A program made the position numbers and the translations under genes. From Microbacterium maritypicum MF109 (lineage in GTDB: Bacteria > Actinomycetota > Actinomycetes > Actinomycetales > Microbacteriaceae), in assembly GCF_000455825.1 (NCBI RefSeq), contig NZ_ATAO01000228.1:110537-174536 (forward strand): a DNA stretch of 64,000 nt, in the 5' to 3' direction. The notes under the pieces are model-generated. The model had not been told where the DNA came from. It saw only the letters and a program-made list of their open reading frames with translations, and ran no database searches. Below are positions 33,642 through 41,940 of this stretch, piece by piece (within the stretch, counting starts at the first letter, position 1; each line of letters starts with the position of its first letter).

Positions 33642-35146
33642 AGCTGCACGCACACGTTCGTCGGCTCGGTGTAGAACTCGAGCGAGTGGTGCCCGCCCTC
33701 GCGGCCGATGCCCGAGAGTCCGACGCCGCCGAAGGGGCTGCGCAGGTCGCGCAGATACCAGGTGTTCACCCACGACATGCCCGTGCGCATCTGCTGCGCC
33801 ACGCGGTGTCCGCGGGTCAGGTCGGTGGTCCAGGTGACCGCGGCGAGGCCGTAGTCGGTGTCGTTCGCCAATCGGATCGCCTCCTCTTCGGTGTCGAAGG
33901 GGATGAGGGCGGCGACGGGACCGAACACCTCTTCGCGCACGGTGCGGTTGCTGTTGTCGAGGCCGGTCCACAGCGTCGGCTCGATCCACGATCCGCCGTC
34001 GAGTCCGTCGCCGAGCGTGGGGATGCCGCCGCCCGCGAGCACCGTCGCCCCCTCCGCGACGGCGAGGTCGAAGTACGAGCGCACCTTCTCACGGTGAGCC
34101 TGCGAGATGAGAGGACCGGTGGTCGTGGCCGGGTCCTCCGGGCGGCCCAGACGCAGACGGGCGGCGTGCTCGGCGAGGCCCGCGGCCACCTCATCGAAGA
34201 CCGCGCGCTGCACGTAGATGCGCTCGGTGCACAGGCACACCTGGCCGGTGTTGAGGTACGTGGAGCGGGCGAGCCCGGCGACGGCGGCATCGAGGTCGGC
34301 GTCGGCGAACACGAGCGCGGCGTTCTTGCCGCCGAGCTCGAACGAGACCGGGCGCACCCGCGGCGCGACCGCCCGCATGATCGCGGATCCGGTGGACGAT
34401 TCGCCGGTGAACGTGACCCCGTCGATGCCCGGATGCGTGGTGAGGGCCTCGCCCGCGGAATCGGCGCCGAAACCGTGCACGACGTTCACGACCCCCGCGG
34501 GCACCCCCGCCTCGGCGAGGATCTCGGCCAGCAGCGTCGCCGACGACGGCGTCTCCTCCGAGGGCTTGATCACCACGGTGTTGCCGGTGGCGAGGGCGGG
34601 AGCGAGCTTCCACGTGAGCAGCAGCAGCGGCAGGTTCCACGGCACGATCACGGCGACGACCCCGAGCGGCTTGCGCACGGCGTAGTTCAGGGCGCGCCGG
34701 CCGTCGGGCAGCTCGGTGAGGAACGAGTCGAGGCCTGCCGTCGAGACCGTGTCGGCGAAGGAGCGGAAGTTCGCGGCGGCACGGGCCACGTCGAGGTCGC
34801 GGGCGAGTGCCTCGGGCTTGCCGGTGTCGCCGACCTCGGCCGCGACGAGCTCATCGGCGCGGCGGTCGATCGCGTCGGCCACACCGCGCAGCAGACGGGC
34901 GCGCTCCGCGATCGTCATCCGTCCCCAGGGTCCGTCGAACGCGGCGCGCGCGGCGGCCACGGCGCGGTCGACCTGCTCGGTGCCGGCTTCGTGCACCTCG
35001 GCGATGACCGAGCCGTCGACCGGGCTGACCTTCGCGAAGGTGGCGATGCCCTCCACGCGCTCGCCGGCGATCATGTTGTGGATCGCGCGGGGCGTTCGCT
35101 CCTGCTCGGAGGCACGGAGGGGAGGCGTCATCGTCTCGGAAGGCAT
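33638..35146 (-). CDS. 2-aminomuconic (hydroxymuconic) semialdehyde dehydrogenase
   Basis: This 502-residue NAD-dependent aldehyde dehydrogenase oxidises the semialdehyde that follows ACMS decarboxylation (nbaE function). PWN (Asn171), the NAD-binding TGESSTGSAI, Glu270 in FELGGKN and the catalytic Cys304 in GQVCLCTERIYV are all in place. VCLC next to Cys304 is typical of hydroxymuconic/aminomuconic semialdehyde dehydrogenases. It is the first gene of the operon and is divergent from the LysR regulator across an 83-bp gap. Confidence 0.92.
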   Translation of the reverse strand: MPSETMTPPLRASEQERTPRAIHNMIAGERVEGIATFAKVSPVDGSVIAEVHEAGTEQVDRAVAAARAAFDGPWGRMTIAERARLLRGVADAIDRRADELVAAEVGDTGKPEALARDLDVARAAANFRSFADTVSTAGLDSFLTELPDGRRALNYAVRKPLGVVAVIVPWNLPLLLLTWKLAPALATGNTVVIKPSEETPSSATLLAEILAEAGVPAGVVNVVHGFGADSAGEALTTHPGIDGVTFTGESSTGSAIMRAVAPRVRPVSFELGGKNAALVFADADLDAAVAGLARSTYLNTGQVCLCTERIYVQRAVFDEVAAGLAEHAARLRLGRPEDPATTTGPLISQAHREKVRSYFDLAVAEGATVLAGGGIPTLGDGLDGGSWIEPTLWTGLDNSNRTVREEVFGPVAALIPFDTEEEAIRLANDTDYGLAAVTWTTDLTRGHRVAQQMRTGMSWVNTWYLRDLRSPFGGVGLSGIGREGGHHSLEFYTEPTNVCVQL

Positions 35147-35203
35147 GGGCTCAGGCTAGGAACGTTCGAGGGATGCCGACAAATACTCTCTTGATGCACT
35201 GCC

Positions 35204-35219
35204 ATGCCCGTACGGCTAT
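35204..35219. promoter_or_regulatory. LysR-type box 1 in the divergent gap
   Basis: ATGCCCGTACGGCTAT has dyad symmetry of the form AT-N2-CCG-N2-CGG-N2-AT and lies between the LysR gene and the meta-cleavage operon. A near copy is found before the LVIVD gene. Confidence 0.65.
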
Positions 35220-35229
35220 AGTCCGGATC

Positions 35230-36198
35230 ATGGTCACCGATCGACTGCTCGACGGGCGGGTCAAGATCCGCCACCTCGTCCTCGTCACCGCCATCGCCGA
35301 CGAAGGCACCCTGGTGCGCGCCGCCGAGTCGCTGCACATCACCCAGCCGGTCGTCACCCGCGGTCTCCGCGAGGTCGAAGAGGTGCTGGGTGTGCCGCTG
35401 TTCGAACGGTTGCCGCGCGGCGTGCGGCCGACGCAATACGGGCACTCGTTCATCGAGCGCGCCCGCTCGGTGCTCGCCGAGCTGCGCGCCGCGGGGGAGG
35501 AGGTGCGGCTGCTGCAGTCGGGGCAGCTCGGCACGGTGACCGTCGGCACGCACCTCGCAGGTTCCAACCTGCTGCTGCCGCGGGCCATCGCGGCGCTGAA
35601 GGCCGAGCATCCACGGCTGACCGTGGTGGTGCGCGAGGGCACCCCGGACACCCTGCAGCAGCTGCTGCTCGCGGGCGACCTCGACCTGACCGTCGGGCGG
35701 CTCTCGCCGACGGTGCCGGTGCGGCTCGAGCAGGAGCGACTGCACCTGGAGCCGATCCGTCTGGTCGCACGGGCCGGGCATCCGGTGCTCGGCGGTGTCA
35801 AGGCGAACTCCCTCGCCGAGCTGATCGCGTATCCCTGGATCTTCCCCGTGGCCCAGACGGCGCTCCGGGCCGAGCTCGAAGCGGTCTTCTTCCACGAGGG
35901 GCTGCCGTTGCCGCCCGACCGCGTCGAGTGCACCTCCATGCTGACACTGCGCACCCTGCTGATCTCGACCGACGTGATCGCGGCGCTGCCGATGTTCATC
36001 GCCGTCGACGACCGTGAACTGCGGATCCTGCCCACGCCGTTGAGCTCCATCCGCCGCTCGGTCGGCGTGACGGTGCCGAAGGATCGGGCGCCGTCGCCAG
36101 CGGCCACCGCGCTGCTGACCCATCTTCGCGAAGAGGGCGCCCGCCTGGCGGAGCTCGAGCGGGACTACGCGGAGACGGAGCCGCGCTTCGCCGGCTGA
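35230..36198 (+). CDS. LysR family transcriptional regulator
   Basis: This 322-residue LysR activator has an N-terminal winged helix (VKIRHLVLVTAIADEGTLVR, then AAESLHITQPVVTRGLREVE) close to the PcaQ/GbpR group, and a periplasmic-binding-like effector domain (about residues 90-300). ATG 35230 is chosen because the upstream alternative would run through the regulatory gap. It likely activates the divergent operon in response to a pathway intermediate such as kynurenine, anthranilate or 3-hydroxyanthranilate; which one is not visible. Confidence 0.92.
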   Translation: MVTDRLLDGRVKIRHLVLVTAIADEGTLVRAAESLHITQPVVTRGLREVEEVLGVPLFERLPRGVRPTQYGHSFIERARSVLAELRAAGEEVRLLQSGQLGTVTVGTHLAGSNLLLPRAIAALKAEHPRLTVVVREGTPDTLQQLLLAGDLDLTVGRLSPTVPVRLEQERLHLEPIRLVARAGHPVLGGVKANSLAELIAYPWIFPVAQTALRAELEAVFFHEGLPLPPDRVECTSMLTLRTLLISTDVIAALPMFIAVDDRELRILPTPLSSIRRSVGVTVPKDRAPSPAATALLTHLREEGARLAELERDYAETEPRFAG

Positions 36199-36199
36199 T

Positions 36200-36215
36200 A
36201 TGCCCGAACGGTCAT
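36200..36215. promoter_or_regulatory. LysR-type box 2 before the LVIVD gene
   Basis: ATGCCCGAACGGTCAT matches box 1 at 13 of 16 positions with the same dyad symmetry. It starts 2 bp after the LysR stop codon and lies about 107 bp before the LVIVD gene, so that gene probably belongs to the same LysR regulon. Confidence 0.6.
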
Positions 36216-36322
36216 AGCTCTGACCCGTATGGATATTGGACAGCATCGCTTCACCGGGACGAACCTGATGAGAACGACACCACGTCGTGACGATCTCACC
36301 CGATTCAGCCAATGGAGGCGAC

Positions 36323-37936
36323 ATGGCCGGCTCTCCCTACGTGCCCGATGCGAAGAAGTACCGCCCGGAGGATTTCCAGCGCGTCGAGGGTGAACCGGCC
36401 GATCCCGATCCCTCCAGCTGGGGCATGCAGCCCGACGGTACCTTCCTGCCGCCGGCGCACACGCCGTCCGTCCCGCGCGACGTCTTCATCGACTGGCCGG
36501 GCCAGCTCGACTACCGCGACCCCGAGACGTATGCGCTCAACGCCAAGGCCGAGGCGTTCTACCCGATCGTGGTGAACACCAGTCACTCGTGGCAGTGCAT
36601 CTACGACTGGGACGGCCGTCGCCTCATGCTCCACTACGGCGGCGGCAACCACTGGAAGCTCTACGACATCACCGACCCTCGCGACCTGACGATCGTCGAC
36701 GAGGAGCAGTGGGGCTGGGACGACCCCCGCCCGCAGTTCGGCGCCACCACGGTGCAGTGGAACCAGAAGCTCGGAAAGCACATCGCGATCCAGGCGAGCG
36801 AGACTCCGCGGTACTTCCTCAAGGGGCGCGTCGCCAACAAGTGGATCGACGACACCGTCGAGGGCCAGCTGAAGGAGTGGGAGGGCCTGCGCGGCTTCCG
36901 CACGTGGGAGATGAACGGCCCGAGCCCCCGCGACTGGACCCTCCTCACCGAGGTCTCGACCGATCCGAACCACGGGCCGGACGAGATCCAGGAGGGCAAC
37001 GGCGTGCTCGACCTTCCTGTCTACTACGGCGACAAGTACCTGTTCGTGGCGACCGCGCCCGACAACACCTTCACCAACCAGCCGTACAAGACCACGCTGT
37101 GGACCGCCGGACACGCGGCCTACGACGTGTCGGACCCGGCGAAGCCCGAACTGCTCTCGAACTGGTGGGTGCCCGGGTCGCGTGCCGGGGAGGAGGCGGA
37201 TTCCGAGTACCTCGCCGACAACGAGCGCTGGAACAACAAGACCTCGTGGTTCGGCTCGCGCATGGGCATCTTCCTGCCGCGCTCGGTCGAGTCCGGATGG
37301 AAGTACGGCTACGCCGCCCAGGGCGGTCAGGGCTTCTTCGTGCTCGACGTGTCCGATCCCGCGAACATCCACCACGTCGGCTGGTGCCACTTGCCGGTCA
37401 GCGTCGCCGGCACCGAGGGCGACAACGTCGACACCACCCAGGTGGAGGAGACGGGCTACGTCTATGTCTCGGGCTACCCGATGAACACCGACTGCTACGA
37501 GCCGGCCAAGGAGATCTACCAGATCGACGTGAGCGATCCGACGAACCCGCGGGTCGTGCGCACGCTGCCGCGCCCGACGCCGCCGGCAGAGGCCGCGTTC
37601 ACCGACTGGGCGCAGCGCCGCGGGTCGTTCGGGCCCAAGCGCTCGGGGTACTTCACCAACACGGGCACGCCGCACGGCGGCGTCATCCCCTACGCGTTCT
37701 ACGCCGCGGGGTTGCAGATCTTCGACGTGCGCGACCCGGAGAACCCCCAGGTCGGCGCGTACTTCGTCCCTCCGATCGGCCTCAAGGACGACGATGACCT
37801 CGCCGCACCCGTGCACGGCATCTTCGTGGAGTGGGATCGCAACGTGATCTGGCTCTTCGCCAACCACGGCATCTACGCGGTGTCGACCCCGCTGCTGGGT
37901 GAACCCGTGGTCGGTCTCCCCGCCACCGAAGGCTGA
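36323..37936 (+). CDS. LVIVD-repeat beta-propeller protein, unknown role
   Basis: This 537-residue protein contains several LVIVD-type propeller blades recognised by DVSDP-like turns: LYDITDPRDLTIV, AAYDVSDPAKPEL, VLDVSDPANIHHV, QIDVSDPTNPRVV and FDVRDPENPQVG. There is no signal peptide or membrane segment. The family has no settled function; its members are thought to bind partners or small molecules. ATG 36323 is set by GGAGG just upstream. A LysR box before it ties it to the kynurenine operon, although no enzyme of that pathway is known to be of this type. Confidence 0.8.
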   Translation: MAGSPYVPDAKKYRPEDFQRVEGEPADPDPSSWGMQPDGTFLPPAHTPSVPRDVFIDWPGQLDYRDPETYALNAKAEAFYPIVVNTSHSWQCIYDWDGRRLMLHYGGGNHWKLYDITDPRDLTIVDEEQWGWDDPRPQFGATTVQWNQKLGKHIAIQASETPRYFLKGRVANKWIDDTVEGQLKEWEGLRGFRTWEMNGPSPRDWTLLTEVSTDPNHGPDEIQEGNGVLDLPVYYGDKYLFVATAPDNTFTNQPYKTTLWTAGHAAYDVSDPAKPELLSNWWVPGSRAGEEADSEYLADNERWNNKTSWFGSRMGIFLPRSVESGWKYGYAAQGGQGFFVLDVSDPANIHHVGWCHLPVSVAGTEGDNVDTTQVEETGYVYVSGYPMNTDCYEPAKEIYQIDVSDPTNPRVVRTLPRPTPPAEAAFTDWAQRRGSFGPKRSGYFTNTGTPHGGVIPYAFYAAGLQIFDVRDPENPQVGAYFVPPIGLKDDDDLAAPVHGIFVEWDRNVIWLFANHGIYAVSTPLLGEPVVGLPATEG

Positions 37937-37952
37937 ACTCTTCCCGGAAACT

Positions 37953-37997
37953 CCGGTGTCCGTCCTCCACATAAGGGGCTGAGTGGACGGACACCGG
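37953..37997. terminator. Terminator-like hairpin
   Basis: CCGGTGTCCGTCC (37953-37965) pairs perfectly with GGACGGACACCGG (37985-37997) around a 19-base loop. It probably ends the LVIVD transcript before the MFS gene at 38034. Confidence 0.6.
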
Positions 37998-38033
37998 CTC
38001 CCGACCCCTGACGATCCGTCCCGAAAGTGATCC

Positions 38034-39524
38034 ATGACTCAGACAGTTAGGCCGTGGCCGGCCCTGTGGGCGCTGTGCATCGGCTTCTTCATGATCCTCG
38101 TCGACACGACGATCGTGGCCATCGCCAACCCGGTCATCCTCGCGGCGTTCGACGCCGACCTGACCACGGTCATCTGGGTCACCAGTGCCTACCTGCTCGC
38201 CTACGCCGTCCCCCTGCTGGTGACCGGTCGCCTGGGGGATCGCTTCGGTCCCAAGCGGGTCTATCTCGTGGGGCTCGTGCTGTTCACCCTCGCCTCGCTC
38301 GCGTGCGGTCTGGCCGGCAGCATCGAGATGCTCATCGCGGCTCGCGCCGTGCAGGGCTTCGGTGCCGCGCTGATGACGCCGCAGACCATGGCGATCATCG
38401 CGCGGGTGTTCCCGCCGCGCGGTCGGGGTCAGGCGATGGGGGCGTGGGGCGCTGTCGGAGGGCTCGCGACGCTCGTCGGCCCGATCCTCGGCGGCGTGCT
38501 CACCGACACCGTCGGCTGGGAGTGGATCTTCTTCGTCAACGTGCCTGTCGGGATCGTCGCCTTCGTCGTTGCCTGGCGTCTGGTCCCCGATCTCGAAGGA
38601 CACCCGCACCGCTTCGACGTGGTGGGGGTCGCGCTGTCCGGACTCGGACTGTTCCTGCTGGTCTTCGGCATCCAGGAGGGCGAGGTCTACGACTGGGGGG
38701 TGATGTTCGGTCCGGTCACCGTGTGGGGCGTCATCGTCGCCGGAGCCGTGCTCCTGGTGCTCTTCGTCGTGTGGCAGCGCGTCAATCGTGCAGAGCCCCT
38801 CATGCCCCTCAGCCTCTTCCGCGACCGCAACTTCTCGGTCGCGAACGCCACGATCTTCCTCGTCGGTGTCGGCATCACGGCCATGCCCGTCCCCCTCGCC
38901 TTCTACTTCCAGGTCGCCCGCGGGCTCGACCCGACGCTCGCAGCGCTCATGCTCGCACCGATGGCGGTCGTCTCGGGGGTGCTCGGGCCGTTCGTCGGCA
39001 AGCTGAGCGACCGGATCGGTCCGCGGTGGGTCACCTTCGCCGCCTTCGTCATCTCGGCGGTGGCCATGGCCTGGTATGCGGCGACGATGACGATCGACGC
39101 CCCGTTCTGGCTCCTGCTTCTGCCCTCGGCGCTGCTGGGCGTCGGCGTATCGGGGATGTTCGGTCCGCTCGCGTCGACGGCCACCCGCAATCTCCCGCAC
39201 ACGCAAGCAGGAGCGGGATCCGGCGTCTACTCCACCACCAGGCAGATGGGGTCCGTGATCGGATCGGCGCTGCTGGCGGTGCTGATGAACGTGACGCTCG
39301 CCGCGCACATCACCGGTTTCGTGCCAGGGGCGATCCACCCGGGGAGCGAGCTGTCGACGAAGGACGGGATCGGACTGGCCGCGGCCATGTCGCAGTCGCT
39401 GCTGCTCTCGGCCATCGCCTTCGCGGTGTGCGCGGTCGTCGTGGTGTTCTTCGAGAAGCCGCGAGCCTGGGGAGCCCCGGTCACCCCGCAGACGGCGGGT
39501 TCTGTCGTGAGAGAGGGACGATGA
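38034..39524 (+). CDS. MFS transporter, DHA2 (EmrB/QacA) family
   Basis: This 496-residue proton antiporter has about 14 helices. The DHA2 motif LVDTTIVAIANPVI lies in TM1 (motif D1), GRLGDRFGPKRVYL is motif A, and GPILGGVLTD is motif C of antiporters. It should expel drugs or a toxic metabolite across the cytoplasmic membrane. Its stop overlaps an alternative ATG for the following ABC ATPase gene (39521-39524), so the two may be co-transcribed. Confidence 0.9.
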   Translation: MTQTVRPWPALWALCIGFFMILVDTTIVAIANPVILAAFDADLTTVIWVTSAYLLAYAVPLLVTGRLGDRFGPKRVYLVGLVLFTLASLACGLAGSIEMLIAARAVQGFGAALMTPQTMAIIARVFPPRGRGQAMGAWGAVGGLATLVGPILGGVLTDTVGWEWIFFVNVPVGIVAFVVAWRLVPDLEGHPHRFDVVGVALSGLGLFLLVFGIQEGEVYDWGVMFGPVTVWGVIVAGAVLLVLFVVWQRVNRAEPLMPLSLFRDRNFSVANATIFLVGVGITAMPVPLAFYFQVARGLDPTLAALMLAPMAVVSGVLGPFVGKLSDRIGPRWVTFAAFVISAVAMAWYAATMTIDAPFWLLLLPSALLGVGVSGMFGPLASTATRNLPHTQAGAGSGVYSTTRQMGSVIGSALLAVLMNVTLAAHITGFVPGAIHPGSELSTKDGIGLAAAMSQSLLLSAIAFAVCAVVVVFFEKPRAWGAPVTPQTAGSVVREGR

Positions 39525-39538
39525 TGGCGGCGATCGCA

Positions 39539-39555
39539 GTGGATCCAACATCCAG
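39539..39555. promoter_or_regulatory. GntR operator-like site D
   Basis: GTGGATCCAACATCCAG shares the TGGATCC...ATCCA dyad of the recurrent palindrome. It lies between the MFS stop and the preferred ABC ATPase start at 39596, so it could control the three-gene importer. If the ATPase began at 39521 the site would be coding. Confidence 0.45.
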
Positions 39556-39595
39556 AACGAATCCGACCACGAGCACGAAGGACGAGAGGACTCCG

Positions 39596-40720
39596 ATGAC
39601 GGTCAGCTCCGGAGGCGGTCGACTGGTCGTCGACGCCCTGAAGAAGGACTATGAGCTCGACGGCGCCGCCGTCCCCGTGGTCAAGGACGTCACGTTCACG
39701 ATCGAGCCCGGGACGTTCTATTCGCTCCTCGGCCCGTCGGGATGCGGCAAGACCACCACCCTGCGCTGTGTCGCCGGCCTCGAACGGAGCAACGGCGGCG
39801 TCATCTCGCTCGACGGCAACGTGCTGTCGACCGGCACCGCGCACGTGTCGCCCGACAAGCGCGACATCGGCATGGTGTTCCAGAACTACGCGATCTGGCC
39901 GCACATGACGGTGTTCGCCAACGCGATCTTCCCGCTGCAGGTCGCGGGTTCGAAGCTTCCGAAGCAGGAGGCGCGCAAGCGGGCGATGGAGGCGCTGGAG
40001 CTCGTGCAGCTCGATCATCTCGCGCAGCGCCCGGCCACCGCGCTCTCAGGCGGTCAGCAGCAGCGCCTGGCCCTCGCTCGTGCGTTGGCCCACCGACCGC
40101 GTCTGCTGCTGCTCGACGAGCCGCTGTCGAACCTCGACGCCAAGCTGCGCGACACCATGCGCAACGAGCTGCGGAGCCTGCAGCGCACCCTCGGCATCAG
40201 TGCCCTCTACGTCACGCACGATCAATCCGAGGCGCTGTCGATGTCGGATCGGGTGGCCGTGATGAACGGCGGACGCATCGTGCAGGAGGCGTCACCCCGC
40301 GAGCTCTACGACCAGCCGGCCGACCGATTCGTGGCGAACTTCGTCGGTCGCGCGAACATGATCCCCGCCGTGGTGATCGATCGTGACGGCGCCGGCGACG
40401 CGGTGGTCGAGGCGCTCGGCACCCGGCTGCAGACGCCGGTGCCCGACGGGGTCTCGATCGGCGACGAGGTCACGCTGACATTCCGGCCCGAGACCGTGCG
40501 CTGGCATGAGACCGACATCGATCGCCCGAACGTCCTTCCCGTGCGCATCGTGCGGGTGGAGTTCCTCGGCGAGATCGTCGAGTACGAGGCCGAAGTGCTC
40601 ACCGATGGCGAGCCCGTCGCCACGATCGTCGGACGCGGAGCGCCACTCGCGACACCCCCCGAGGGCGGCAGGGTCTTCCTCGAACTGGTCTCGCACGCCT
40701 GCCGCGTGCTGGGCGCCTGA
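39596..40720 (+). CDS. ABC transporter ATP-binding protein, Fe3+/polyamine type
   Basis: This 374-residue ATPase has Walker A GPSGCGKT, the Q-loop MVFQNYAIWPHMTV, signature LSGGQQQRLALARAL, Walker B LLLLDEPLSNLD and H-loop YVTHDQSEAL, followed by a C-terminal TOBE domain (about residues 240-374, FRPETVRW). This is the FbpC/PotA/PhnT arrangement. ATG 39596 has GAGAGGA upstream. An in-frame ATG at 39521 would add 25 residues and overlap the MFS stop (ATGA); I cannot exclude it. Confidence 0.88.
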   Translation: MTVSSGGGRLVVDALKKDYELDGAAVPVVKDVTFTIEPGTFYSLLGPSGCGKTTTLRCVAGLERSNGGVISLDGNVLSTGTAHVSPDKRDIGMVFQNYAIWPHMTVFANAIFPLQVAGSKLPKQEARKRAMEALELVQLDHLAQRPATALSGGQQQRLALARALAHRPRLLLLDEPLSNLDAKLRDTMRNELRSLQRTLGISALYVTHDQSEALSMSDRVAVMNGGRIVQEASPRELYDQPADRFVANFVGRANMIPAVVIDRDGAGDAVVEALGTRLQTPVPDGVSIGDEVTLTFRPETVRWHETDIDRPNVLPVRIVRVEFLGEIVEYEAEVLTDGEPVATIVGRGAPLATPPEGGRVFLELVSHACRVLGA

Positions 40721-40777
40721 TCCACCCCGCACCACACCCGCAATCACACACCTGATGTCAGAGAGGACATTCAGATC

Positions 40778-41938
40778 ATGAAGAGAACACTGGGAGCTGT
40801 CGCCATCACGGCGGTCTTCGCGCTCGCCTTGACCGGATGCAACACCTCGACCGATGCCGGCGGCGGTGACAGCGCGCTCGAGGGCGACGCCGCGTCGGCC
40901 ACCTGCGACGCCGTGGAAGTCGGAGCGATCACCCGCTGCGAGAACTTCTACGACGACTACTGGCCCGAGATCGACAAGCAGCTCGACGCCCTCTACGAAG
41001 AGGCGAAGAAGGCCGACGGCGGCACGCTGGTCATCTGGGACTGGTACGAGCTGTCGCCTGACGTGATCGAGCAGTTCAACAAGCGCTTCCCCGACATCAA
41101 GGTCGAGACCAGGGGGCTGACGTACAACCTGTCGTCGGCGATCATCTCGGCGAAGGCGACCGGTTCGCGGAACACCGATGTGGTGTCCGGCTCGATCACC
41201 TCGATGGCCGCGATGTACGACGAGGGCTTCTGGGAGAAGGTCGACTGGGAGAGCTTCGGCGTTCCGAAGGAGTTCCTGACCATCGGCGCCCCCGAGCTCA
41301 TGCCCGACAGCATCAACGGCACGCTCATCCAGTACAACACCGACAAGGTGACCGCGGTGCCCGAGACGCTCGACGGGCTGCTCGCCACCGAATACAAGGA
41401 CAAGGTGTCGGTCGCCGGTTACAACGCGGTGGTCTTCGCCGGATACGGCATGGCCGAGGGCGAGGACAAGATGGTCTCGCTGATCGACGAGCTCCTGTCG
41501 TCGGGCAACCTGAAGCTGCTGGAGGACCAGGGCGCTCCGCTGTCGAGTGGTGACGTGCCGGTCGCGCTCAACCAGACGCTGTTCAACCCGAACCCGGCGC
41601 TGCAGGTCTCACCGTTCGAGCACGCGGGAGTCTGGGCGCAGTTCTCCGGCGTCAACTCCGACGCCAAGAACAAGCCGGGGGCCGCGCTGTGGACCCTGTG
41701 GAACGCATTCGACCCCGACTGGATCAGCCTCCGCATGACGGACGAGCGCTTCGCCAGCACGCAGGTGCCGTTCGCCGGTCTCCCCGCCGCGACCTTCGCC
41801 GAGTCCACCGGACTCATGAAGACGAACTCCGACGCGCTGCTGCTCGGCCTCGAGAACGGTGCCGAGACCGAGACGCAGGCCACTCGTGACGACTGGCAGG
41901 CCATGATCAACGCCGCCGACAAGGCGCTGAACGGATAA
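40778..41938 (+). CDS. ABC transporter substrate-binding lipoprotein, Fe3+/polyamine type
   Basis: This is a 386-residue extracellular binding lipoprotein; the lipobox ALTGC puts Cys21 at the mature end. The mature chain (TLVIWDWYELSPDVIEQFNK, then RNTDVVSG) resembles SBP_bac_1/6 proteins that bind iron, polyamines or phosphonates. Two cysteines in TCDAVEVGAITRC (near residues 44-56) could form a disulfide. It lies between the ATPase and the double permease. The solute is unknown. Confidence 0.88.
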   Translation: MKRTLGAVAITAVFALALTGCNTSTDAGGGDSALEGDAASATCDAVEVGAITRCENFYDDYWPEIDKQLDALYEEAKKADGGTLVIWDWYELSPDVIEQFNKRFPDIKVETRGLTYNLSSAIISAKATGSRNTDVVSGSITSMAAMYDEGFWEKVDWESFGVPKEFLTIGAPELMPDSINGTLIQYNTDKVTAVPETLDGLLATEYKDKVSVAGYNAVVFAGYGMAEGEDKMVSLIDELLSSGNLKLLEDQGAPLSSGDVPVALNQTLFNPNPALQVSPFEHAGVWAQFSGVNSDAKNKPGAALWTLWNAFDPDWISLRMTDERFASTQVPFAGLPAATFAESTGLMKTNSDALLLGLENGAETETQATRDDWQAMINAADKALNG

Positions 41939-41940
41939 CG

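Noticed and set aside
36229..36245. A further possible copy of the TTGGATNC operator before the LVIVD gene
   Set aside because: On the minus strand only TCCA-N-TATCCAT matches; the GGA of the left half is missing (about 12 of 17), so it falls outside the set.
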